From contig JACEEZ010020501.1 of the NCBI GenBank assembly GCA_016584305.1, forward strand, positions 64,334 through 128,333: DNA of 64,000 nucleotides. Reading direction: 5' to 3'. The stretch comes from Chionoecetes opilio. Lineage: Eukaryota; Arthropoda; Malacostraca; Decapoda; Majidae. Each line of letters begins with the position of its first letter. Position 1 is the first letter of the stretch. Of this stretch, positions 13,447 through 22,964 are shown piece by piece. The notes beneath the pieces were generated by a model. It did not search any database and was not told the origin of the DNA. It saw nothing but the letters and a program-made list of their open reading frames with translations. Both the position numbers and the translations under genes were made by a program.

Positions 13447-15051
13447 TCCCCGCACAAAACAAAGACGGAGGCCCGAGGCCCTCAGTAATGTTTATCAGCG
13501 GCCGACGGAAGTGTACGACGTTCTCCAGGGCCCCGCTGGGAATTTGCTCAAGCAGGCTCACCGGCGGGCGATTCCAGCGGCCCGCCGTGGGCCATATGGA
13601 CATTTGCCTTGGGTATATTAACTGAGTGAAGAATATTTTATGCTTATACTTTGTTAAAGTAGATTGCAGATTATAGTTATGTTTTAAGGGAGTGTTGCAC
13701 AAACCATTAGCCGATTAATAGATAATGGGGTGTTCAACCACTTATAAAAACATTACTATATAATGCAATATGCTTAGAAAATTTAACCAGAAAATATTCC
13801 TGGTCGTTATCCAGTAATACGCTGAAAAGGAATTTCTAGGATCATAAATTGCTACGGGACATTGTGTGTATTTCATACGTTACAAAAACATTTTCGTTAT
13901 TGAGTTTACATGCTGGTGTACGTGGAACACTGAAACGGCGTGCAACAGCCATATAGAAGGATATAGGTTGCGGCGAACAAACATAAACAACAATCCACCC
14001 ACTCGTGCGTTTCCAAGTAAACTGATTATTTTCACTCAGACCACAGCGCCAGGAGCCGTCAAGGAATTCCTAAAAAAACGATGTTCGTACTGCAATGATT
14101 TATATTATTCAGTCTATTTCGATATAATGAAGGAGCGAAAACATTGTTATAACTAGTTTCTCATTATGTTATCGATGGTTAAGGGTGACAATTTAGACTT
14201 TTGTGGGTTTTTAACCATTTGTAATGGCTCATCGTTTACGTCTGGCAGTTAGGTACATTGATAGCTGGGAGAAAAATTTCAAATAATATTATATTCTAAA
14301 TCATGATATTATTATATGTTAAACTTCCATCGATCTACATATTCATATTAGGTGTACCGTTGAGTATTGAATGTGTGATAAATGTTGGAAGTTATTGAAA
14401 TAAGGGAAAATATGACCTTGTGTTATTCCGTAATAATCTTCGCCGCGGTTAACTCAAGTGTTATTTTTATTTAGTGATACTATTAGCTAGCTAAACACAC
14501 AGGACTACTGATTAAACCCTTTTTCCATGTAAACTCCTTTCTCTGTACGTATATCAACTTTATTCTCTGTATCAGCTGGGTGTTCCTGATAAAGCTGAAA
14601 ATATTTGAAATAAACTGATATATGATCATTTCTATAAAACTATTATAAAATTTTATAACAATTTTTAATAAGCTTGAACAGGCAATAATAGTGATGGTAC
14701 CGAGATTGAGTACTATGTATATTACTGAGTGAATATATATAATATGAAATGAAATTTCCACAAATAGTACCAGCGCCCAGCGGGCCTCTGGAGGATTGAC
14801 GTCAAGTGCCGCTGCGGTCACTATGATGTATACTTACATCAAGATAATCATCTATAAAACTGTTGTTTCAACGGTTACCATAGAAATATTCAATTCTTGA
14901 AATCCTGTACATTAATTTTCAATATAGTAAATTATACCGTCTGAAATACACCAGACGGCCTCCGGAGGGCTGACGGAGGTAATTTGCCGTGGCGGCCGCC
15001 GTTCGCCGCTATACGGCCTTACCGTCGGCCGCCGGTGATGGTTAGCTGGGA
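13447..15051 (+). mobile_element. Non-autonomous DNA element X, copy 1 (inverted relative to copy 2)
   Basis: This 1.6-kb AT-rich segment has GC-rich ends and is the reverse complement of 26629-28181 over nearly its whole length. Its ends read TCCCCGCACAAAAC... and ...TTAGCTGGGA, with a possible 3-bp duplication TGA (13444-13446 and 15052-15054). The outer 100-150 bp at each end carry GGCGGCC/GACGG-type palindromic clusters. No transposase frame is recognised. It interrupts the LINE endonuclease: WNA...-like EN start residues lie just right of 15051 and IITPLLLAVCETWLT just left of 13447. The superfamily is unknown. Confidence 0.75.
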
Positions 15052-16600
15052 TGAGAGCGTGGTTTGAAAGACTGGAAGTTCCGGTACAGAGACCGGAGCG
15101 TTCCAGAAGATGAAGTGGGAGGGGAGTAAAGGACTCACTTCGTTGTGAGTGCATAAAGAAGGTAAGGAGCCTGGAGGCATCGAATGAGGCTTGTCCCTGA
15201 GGCGGAACTGAAATAAGAGATAAAAAAAATTCAAGTGCAATGGGTGCCAATCACTTAAGGAAGGCTGACCATGCAAGCCCGAAAGCAATGCTGGACCTGA
15301 GGAAGGAGAAGAAGGGGCGCAAGGCTAGCATGCCCAGTGAGGGCAGGGGCTGTTGAGCTGCTGGCAGTGGGCATGGCGCTGAGGGGCAGGCAGGAAGGAC
15401 AGGTTCGGGGTGGGGATTTAGGTGATAAGGGGGTAGGGGGAGGGAAAGTCACCCCCAGATCCTCCCTATAGGGCCCCTCGGCATGAAGGAGGGCCTGTGC
15501 CTATATTTAAGTTGGGAATGTTACGGTGCCGGGAGGACTTGTTGGCGCATTTGGGGTTTGGAGGAAGGGGACCCACTGATAGTGGGTGGACGGGTGGGGG
15601 TGGACGCAGCCAGAGGACAGCTGGACAACATTAATGGAGGGGCTCATAGGATGGCAGGGGCAGGCCTTGGATTAGGCTGACAGGCAGGGGAGGGCCCTGG
15701 GGAACAGGCCGGGCATGGAGTGGCGAGTAGGGGCGAGGACGGCTCCCGTACAGGGGCCCCCTTGGACGGAAGGTCCCAGCGGGATGCCCCTCAGCTTCCT
15801 TTCACATGCGAGATGGAACAGGTGGGGTCAGTTGAAGGAGTGCACTTGCAACCGCCCGGGAGTAAGCGGGCACTGCTATAGGTGGGGCGGGTGGTCCGCC
15901 CAACAAAAAAGGCAGTGACACCGGGCCGGGCACACCCCTCTGCAACATGAAAACCGCGCCAGTAACTGCAGCGGTGTTCTGCTACAACTTCATGTTGCAG
16001 GTGGCATTACCATGCCCAAAAAGGAAGCAGCGGTTACAAGGAGGACAGGGAGGGTGTGGGGCCGGGACCAGTACACGCGTTATCTAGGGAGACCCGGGTC
16101 TGAAGGGGGCCCCAAATTTGACCTGATTTGCCATGTTAGCCTCCGACTCACCGTCCCGGACGGGAAGGCGGGAGTCTAAAGGGCACTAACAACTACTGAA
16201 GGGGAGCCGTCAAGTACAGTAAGCCCAGCCAGAATCTGTCAGTTGTCAGTTCTGGGGGGAAACCAGGGATAATTCTCCCCGAAACCATGGTAGGTCGGAT
16301 CGTCGTCCGATGCAGACAGCAGCTTTACGGACCACTCCCCCAGCGTTGTGACGGCCTCTGGGGGCTGGGCAAGGTGTCAAGGTGGCCACTCGAACTTGAT
16401 ACCTCTGCCCCCCCCGGTGATGGAGAGTTGCTAGACACAAATTTCTTTTTAAAAAGACTCCAAAAAAATGCCCTGGACACCTTCCGGGGTTGATAAATGA
16501 CCTGAGTCCTCAGCTGGATCCTGACGATGATGAGGGAGTGGCTGGGAAGGCAGAGGCGTGGATTCAAAAGCAGCAGACAAGTGGTGGGTTATAGCGAGTG
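15052..16600 (-). pseudogene. LINE ORF1 (gag-like) remnant with CCHC zinc knuckle, plus start of ORF2
   Basis: A perfect C-x2-C-x4-H-x4-C knuckle (CNRCFLFGHGNATC) is encoded on the minus strand at 15997-16038. It is followed within about 100 bp by a second Cys/His cluster (CLFCWADHPPH) broken by a stop. This is the usual C-terminus of a nucleic-acid-binding LINE ORF1. Upstream (16325-16567) is an 80-residue open segment without a recognisable fold. Downstream, Pro/Ser-rich frames lead to a WNA...-type segment near 15100 that I read as the first residues of the ORF2 endonuclease. Frames are broken, and the ORF1 start cannot be fixed. Confidence 0.6.
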
Positions 16601-16800
16601 ACGCGTGGGAGGGGAGGAGGCAGTGATGGAGGCGAAGGAGCGGGCAAGCTTTTGCAAGGTCTTATTCAGGCTGTGGGTCTCACAGTACGGAGGGGAAGGC
16701 TGAGCGGGGGACCTCTTGGGGGAACAGATGAAGTGGGTGTCCATATCCTCGGCAGCGTCTGGCGCCGTCGTCGTCAGGCGGCATCAATCACGGGATAAGG

Positions 16801-17909
16801 GACCCGGGCACAGACATTACACCGTCACCACACAGCAGAACAGGCACCCACTACAACTTAGTGTAGTTGTCGTGGTCAGGTGAAGCCGAATATAGCGGTT
16901 TATACTTGTGGCAGGAGCTGCGAGCACAAGTCGTGTCACCCACCACGGTAGCTCAAAGAGTTTTCTTGTTACATTGGTGCGTGCGTCATGCATACTTACT
17001 TTGAAGGGGTGCATGTCAAGTTCGTACAAGTTGTTTCGTAAACCAGTAGATTCGTACACCAAAAAAGTTGTTTAAAAATTCAAGCCCATAGTCGTGTCGT
17101 TACACTCAGCTCAAGAGTTGAAAATTGTTCGTACATGGGTATGACAAACCTTCTTCGTTGTTGTGTTTATACACATGGCCTTGATCAATTTTCGAGTCCG
17201 CGGGCTAGAAATTAGCTTCTATGACCAATGTGGCACGCGCCGTACACGTGGCCTCGTGTACGGGGCTGACGCTGTTATAGGGACGAGACTGCGCGTTCTG
17301 CCTCTTTACGTCAGACACCCACACTGGGGGGGCTAACAACTACTCTTAGCCTCTCGCGCTTTACCCACATACACCACACTGTCACTATGGTGTCTGGCCG
17401 ATTCGAGCGAATACTTTTTCGGAGGCGGAGGCCATTCGAGCGAATACATTTTCGGTAAAATTTCGGTAGTGGGCTTCACCGAATGTTAATCTGACGGTTA
17501 GTTTTGATCTGAGTTAGGTATGTGGTAGGTTTACTGTGGCGGTGACCAATGTCATGGTAGGTTAGTGAACGAGCAGGGCGTCTGAAATTCTTGTATGTTT
17601 TATTTTCTTATGATTCTTATGTGATGTTTTCATATGTTTTATTTTTCTTAATTTTCTTGTGTTCTTATGCTCCTATTTTCTGTGTCTCTTATGGTTTCTA
17701 TCTAGTATGTGTTCTTATTTTCTATGTGGCAGGGGTTGAGGTTGATGGCAGTGTGATTGCGGTCAGACAGTGTGGTGACCAGCGAGGCGATGCACCAAGG
17801 CGACGCCGCCGAACCTGCCCCGCTTGCCCGTGACCCACCTGCACGACACCCTCACCAAGTCCCTCAAGTAGGTCACCAAGACACCCTTACATTCCCTCTC
17901 TTCTTTTGG
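16801..17909. other. Gene-free stretch, partly possible LINE 5' region
   Basis: No gene is recognised. The left part may hold the 5' untranslated region of the minus-strand LINE. At 17397-17460 two near-identical 27-bp segments, each containing ATTCGAGCGAATAC, lie in tandem. 17590-17720 is T-rich. Confidence 0.4.
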
Positions 17910-17913
17910 TTAA

Positions 17914-18119
17914 CCACTTGAGATCCAGGGACGTAATTTCCATTGTAATTGGGCTACCATTAGACAATTTTAGTGGATATAAGTAATATTTTATAGATAT
18001 GACCTGTTTAGTATCCTTGTCTAAAGTCTAATTTTTTTGGTATATTAAGCTCTTTTCGTAAATTTATGGCAACAACAGACGATTTTATATATTAATGGAA
18101 GATCTGGGCGTGAAAGGGG
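17914..18119. mobile_element. TTAA-flanked MITE, copy 1
   Basis: About 206 bp bounded by TTAA on both sides (17910-17913 and 18120-18123). The ends are weakly inverted (CCACTTGAGA / GGGCGTGAAAGGGG). A direct copy lies at 18973-19176. TTAA plus ends beginning CC fits a piggyBac-type MITE, but the inverted match is only about 6-8 bp, so the superfamily is tentative. Shared internal markers include TTTTCGTAAATTTATGGC. Confidence 0.6.
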
Positions 18120-18123
18120 TTAA

Positions 18124-18972
18124 GTCCCATGATAAATTTGAGGTTAGACGATCAATGATTACACTTCCAACTATCTATATCCATATCCCTCAACTTCTTC
18201 AATGACCAATGCTGCCAGATCATTTTTACCCTTCACGGCCCAGATTTTTCCATTGTTCTATATAATAGCTAGTTTTAGTCATAACAATTACGAAAAATAA
18301 ACTTAATATATCACAAGTATGTCCTAAGAGACCTATAACCTTCCCCCCTCTTCTTCTTCCTTCTTCTTTTCTTCATTTCATTCTTTCTACTTCTTTTCTC
18401 TTATTCCTTTCTTATTCTTCTTCATTACTACTTATTCTTCTTATTCTTCCTTCTCTTCTTCTTACTTCTTATCTTCTTCCTTAGTTTAAATTCATACTGT
18501 TTCTTCTCTTTCTGTTCTCTCTCTTCCTTCTTCTTCTGTTTAAGTACTGTTTTCTTCCCTCTTATTGTTTTGTTTTAGGGCTGCGAATATCCCTTTGGTT
18601 GAACACTATGAGCCTACTTTACTATCTTTTTTCTTCTCTTCTTTCCTTTCTTCATCTCTTCTTCCTTCTTCTTCTTCTTCTCCTTCTCTCCTCTTCACGT
18701 GCTCCTTACCTTCCTTCTCTCCTAATTATTATTGTGTATTTTCAATGTACCACACTGTATTAATCAAAAAGTATAATACATATTGGACCCATTGACCCAT
18801 TGATAGTCTACACAGTATAGGTCTATTAACCCCAAATGCATATCCTTAGTTCTAGGTTATTCTATCAAGTATGATTTGGAAAGCAACTTTGTAATTTTCA
18901 ACACACAAATGGGTGAGCTAAACTAGTTGAAACTCAACTAGTGGTGTCCGTATCATGTTCAAAACCCAATAA
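18124..18972. other. Gene-free stretch with polypyrimidine (TTCT)n tract
   Basis: From 18340 to 18720 the plus strand is almost entirely C and T, with TTC/TTCT-type degenerate repeats; this is low complexity. The remainder is AT-rich with no supported gene. Confidence 0.75.
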
Positions 18973-19176
18973 CCCCTTGAGACTCAGAAACGTAGTTTCC
19001 ATAGAAATTATGGATATCATTAGACGATTTTTAGTGACTATAAGCAATATTTAATAGCTAGACTGTTTAGATCCTTGTCAACTAACTAATTTGGTATATT
19101 AAGTTACTTTTCGTAAATTTATGGCTATGAACAGAGCTTCTTTTTTTAGCAAAGGAAAGATCTAGGCGTGAAGGGG
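18973..19176. mobile_element. TTAA-flanked MITE, copy 2
   Basis: A direct copy of the element at 17914-18119. The left flank is ATAA, a presumed TTAA with one change, and the right flank is TTAA (19177-19180). The ends read CCCCTTGAGA and GGCGTGAAGGGG, a better inverted match than in copy 1. Confidence 0.65.
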
Positions 19177-19180
19177 TTAA

Positions 19181-20090
19181 ATAAAACTCGGGAAGTTAAT
19201 TAGCTTAGCGTAGATTAATAAGGAAATAGTCAAAAAATGGTTCACAAATAGGATGGAGTTAAATGCTTGGAATGGACTCAGTTTCAACTATAAAAATTGC
19301 GGATATCATTAAAAATTGTTTACTGGTACCCAAATTACAATGAAAATTACGTTCTGCGCCTAAAGGGTTATTAACGGGCTTCCACTCCAGTATTTGCTGT
19401 AGGTGTGCCTTGTGCAAATCTTATATTAATTCACCCAACAACAACCCAATTTCAAAAAAAACAAATCAACTAATCAACTTCAATTGTCTCTGAATGGTAA
19501 ATTCGATTTTATAAGATAAATATAATTTTACGAATGTTTTTAAGGAATTTCAGGTAAATTTTTTTGTTTCCAGGAGGATTGAAGAAGAATGCAGAAAACT
19601 TCGATAGAACAAGGAAGCAGTAGAGCTGCGATGTCAAAGTGGTTGGAATAGGGGGAAGAGACCGTGGTGGTAATCGCATGCACCAGGGCAATCGGCGCAA
19701 AACTAGTGCATAAGTAGGGTTGGCACTTTTTATTTATTTTTATTATTTTATTTTTTTATTTTTATATATAGTTATTGCTAATCGGATTTTTTTTTTCGTT
19801 TTTCTGTGACTCAATATAAAATTTCCTTCGAGAAAAATTCAAAGGAACCTAACCTAGCATGACCAAATTATTCACACAACAACAAAAAATAAATGAAAAA
19901 ATAAAATATAAAATAGGTTATAGAATAACGGTTTTTTAAAATTTATTTTGCTATTTTAATTATTACTTTTATTTATTATTTGTTATTATATTTTTTTTTT
20001 ATGTGGGAATTAATTATGAATAGGTTCCTTTACCTTCCCTTTGAAAGGTTCTCAAAGGAAAGTCCACATTAGGTTTTTCTGGCGCTGCAG
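19181..20090. other. Gene-free AT-rich stretch
   Basis: Nothing coding is recognised. TTCAAAGGAACCTAACCTAG near 19840 and TAGGTTCCTTTACC near 20022 are loosely inverted around an A/T-only core, possibly a small degraded inverted-repeat element. Confidence 0.4.
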
Positions 20091-20527
20091 GACATGATTA
20101 TGAGGGTCCAAGTAGTATACGCCAGGGATTCTTCCAAGTATGAGTCGCGAACCCAATACTGGGTTGCAGGTTTTTGCTCAGGGGGTCGCCACGTGGGTAA
20201 AACAGATCATTATATTAATATGTGAAATGCATTAATAAAGAGATATAATTGCCGATGTAGAAGCAGGACTTGTACGCATAATTATCAATTACTGATTGGC
20301 AATGAAGTTATGGTACAAGTCCTGCCTTCCTATAATCGGCAATCTCTCTCTTACTCTCTCTTTCTCCTCTCTCTCTCTCATTAAGTAGCATTCACAACTT
20401 ATGTAAATTATCCGTTTACGACGTGCGACCCACTGAGCAAACAAAGCTTGCGACCCAGTATTGGGGTCGCGACCCATACTTTGAAGAAACCATGACCTAT
20501 ACTACTTGGACCTTAATAACTCATGTC
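20091..20527. mobile_element. Fold-back (long inverted repeat) element, 437 bp
   Basis: The left arm starts GACATGATTATGAGGGTCCA and the right arm ends ACCTTAATAACTCATGTC. They pair imperfectly over about 100 bp, including GTCGCGA...CCCAATACTGGGT blocks. A second nested pair lies inside: GCAGGACTTGTAC near 20261-20275 against GTACAAGTCCTGC near 20311-20323. The loop carries a CT-rich microsatellite (20341-20380). There is no coding capacity. Confidence 0.72.
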
Positions 20528-22260
20528 TGCATGCTGCAGAAAAAAAGACCCAATGATGTGGATTTCCTATATCAGGTTCTTCAAACTTTTTTCATTGCGA
20601 CCCCTTGGAGTTTATTTTATGCATTCACGGCCCATTGTACGTATGTTGCTACTTCCTCAATGTGAATTTGTTTTTACAATTACAAACATACATAGTACAT
20701 ATCCATATATTTGTGTTTTGCTGCATTTTTTAGGTAATGGGGATAGGTTAGAAGGATAACTGTAGGATACCTTCAAAACGTGTGAAACTCTCCAGGCTGC
20801 CAAGGAGTGTATTGGGGCGCGCCCGAGGTCAGGCGTGTTTTGTCTTGAAGGAGACGATGGAGAAATATCGAGGTTAGATCGTCATCTTTTTAATAGTAAT
20901 GTTTTAAGCTCAGATTTTTCCATAATGTCTTAGAGGTTAGACGGTCGATGATACGCCTTCAAATTATATTACGGCATTCATCATTTAAAATTTGTGGCAT
21001 AAGAAGAATTACACAAAAAACAAAAAAGAAGTATGTACATATCTGTAAGAAACAATCCGTGCGATGAGGAGGCCAAGAGGGCGCCCGCCCACAAAGCTCG
21101 GGTAGGGCAAGTTGATGTTCCTGTGAGAAATTGCTTGGTATGGGAAGGGAGTCGCATGGAACTAGCGGTTGTGACCTCACGGAGGCGGCTCGTTCGGTAG
21201 GGTGGGCGTAGGCAACGCGGCCCCCAGGCGTATGCCCCAAATGATTGATGATTGATTGCTAAGTTAGTAGGCATGATATTATTAGTATTATATTATTTTA
21301 TCATCATTTCTATTATTATTTTGTCATATAACTCATCTTATTATATTAAATTACTATTATATATTAATATTTGTATTCAAAATCAAAAATGATAATAAAC
21401 TTAAAATGAGTGGTTTTATTATTATGAATACATTGTGAATATAGGTCTATATGAAATAACAATGTATACAGCACTTCACTTTGTAAATACCAGACCATCT
21501 CAAAAGACAATGGCATTGGCCTAAGATTACACTCCAATATGGGCACCATTGATGATGCCCACCAGGGGTCCATAAAGCTGCCCAATAAGGGACAGCATCC
21601 AAGATCTGGTGCTGGTGGGTATAGGCCGAAACGTGCACACTTTGATGAATGATGCATTATTATATATGAAAGGGCCTTTGTAAAGAGTTTATATACAAAA
21701 ATTAAAATTTTATAATCTTATCACATTTTGAAATCGTTAAGGTTTCACTTGTTCTTTAGCATATATTAAAAACTATTGTGTCCAAACGAACCCTTTAGCA
21801 ATAATAAATGAAATCATTAAATATGTGCAAGAAAACCCTTAATATATAATGCCATGCCCACACAAACCCATATGAACCAACCTATATCTCATGTCTAGCC
21901 CAAAATTTTGGATTTTTTCTCAATAGTTTGGATTTTTTTTTTTCAAATTTTTTTTTTTCAATTTTTTTTCTTCAAAATTGTAGTTTTTCTTCTAAAAAAA
22001 AAATTTCTTCAAAATTTTTGGATTTTTTTTCTCAATTTGATTTTTTTGGATTTATTATAGTCAATCCAAAAAAAAATTAAAATGAGAAAAAAACATTCGC
22101 CCAATTTGAAAAAATATCCAAAATGTGAAAGAAAAAAAAATGGAAGGAACAAAATGAAAAAAAAAATTTTGAGAAAAAATTACAAAATTTTGAAGAAAAA
22201 AATTTGAACATTGGGCTAGACAGAGAGATAGGTGGATTCATATGGTATTGTGTAGGCATA
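20528..22260. other. Gene-free stretch
   Basis: No supported gene. 21240-21420 is AT-rich with ATT triplet runs. 21920-22200 is A- or T-homopolymer-rich with roughly inverted character (TTTTTTCAATTT against AAAATTGGGC). Short minus-strand frames at 20959-21274 and 21364-21657 have mixed composition, but I cannot tie them to a family. Confidence 0.45.
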
Positions 22261-22263
22261 TAA

Positions 22264-22440
22264 ATCAAATCAATCATGTTAGCACACCTGGGACCCACAT
22301 GTTCCCATAAGCCCCATACGGTCCCATGTTAAGCCCACCTGGGACCCACATAGTTCCCATAAGCCACCCCTGGGACCCACATAATTCCCAAAGCCCACCT
22401 GGGACCCACATAGGTCCCATATTAAGCCCCCTGGGCAGAC
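22264..22440. repeat. Minisatellite with CACCTGGGACCCACATA core
   Basis: Four or five degenerate units of about 40 bp share CACCTGGGACCCACAT followed by GTTCCCAT(A)AGCC. Units vary by small indels. Related CCCACATGGGGCCCACATGG sequence follows at 22495-22550. Confidence 0.8.
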
Positions 22441-22597
22441 CACATGCGCGCACACGGGAGCGCGTGGACAAAGTATATGAGGCCCCATGTAGATGCCCAC
22501 ATGGGGCACATATTAGTACGCCCACATGGGGCCCACATGGGTCCCATGTTACGGTGCTGGCAGGGTACTGGCGAGGTGTGACGGCGGGAAGGGAAAG

Positions 22598-22844
22598 GGC
22601 TTGTACCAAGAGTCATGATGGCGATCGAGCGAAGAACGACCGACGAAGGTCGTACTCATGAGACGGATATTTTTTGGAACGAAGAGCAATGACGACGGTC
22701 GGCGCGAAGACATAGGGGGTACCCGTGTCTTCGACCGTGACATACGACCGTCGTCGTTGCTCTTCGTTCCAAAAAGTATCCGTCTCATGGTACCCTTCGT
22801 CGGTCGTTCTCGTTCGACCGCCATCATGACTCTTGGTACAAGCC
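22598..22844. mobile_element. Fold-back MITE, 247 bp, near-perfect arms
   Basis: The arms of about 115 bp start GGCTTGTACCAAGAGTCATG and end CATGACTCTTGGTACAAGCC. They are separated by only a few bases of loop near 22715-22725. A 3-bp AAG lies directly on both sides (22595-22597 and 22845-22847) and may be the target duplication. The arm sequence is rich in CGA/TCG, unlike its surroundings. No coding frame is credible. Confidence 0.85.
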
Positions 22845-22964
22845 AAGGCGCCCTCAGTCTTTCTAATCAGTTATTACTTAATTATTTTCACTAGTAAATG
22901 AACACATTTATCTTTTAATAATAATAGAATAATACAAAATATTAAGAAATTTTTTTTCTTATTA

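Larger units (their letters stand above)
9363..16800 (-). mobile_element. I-type non-LTR retrotransposon (LINE), decayed, interrupted by element X
   Basis: Read on the minus strand, the element runs from an uncertain 5' end near 16.8 kb to a 3' tail at 9363-9383, where the plus strand reads AACAAGAACAAGAACAAGAA, a short repeated tail. Pieces in order: an ORF1 remnant with a zinc knuckle, then an ORF2 remnant carrying an apurinic endonuclease, a reverse transcriptase, an RNase H and a C-terminal zinc-binding motif. The presence of RNase H argues for the I superfamily (I, Nimb, LOA and similar) and against Jockey or CR1. Stops and frameshifts throughout make it non-functional. Element X (13447-15051) sits inside the endonuclease. 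The clade call is inference from domain content only. Confidence 0.75.

Noticed and set aside
20959..21274. Possible minus-strand SINE or small gene
   Set aside because: Two overlapping open frames of mixed composition, but no convincing A/B boxes, tail, duplication or family motif.
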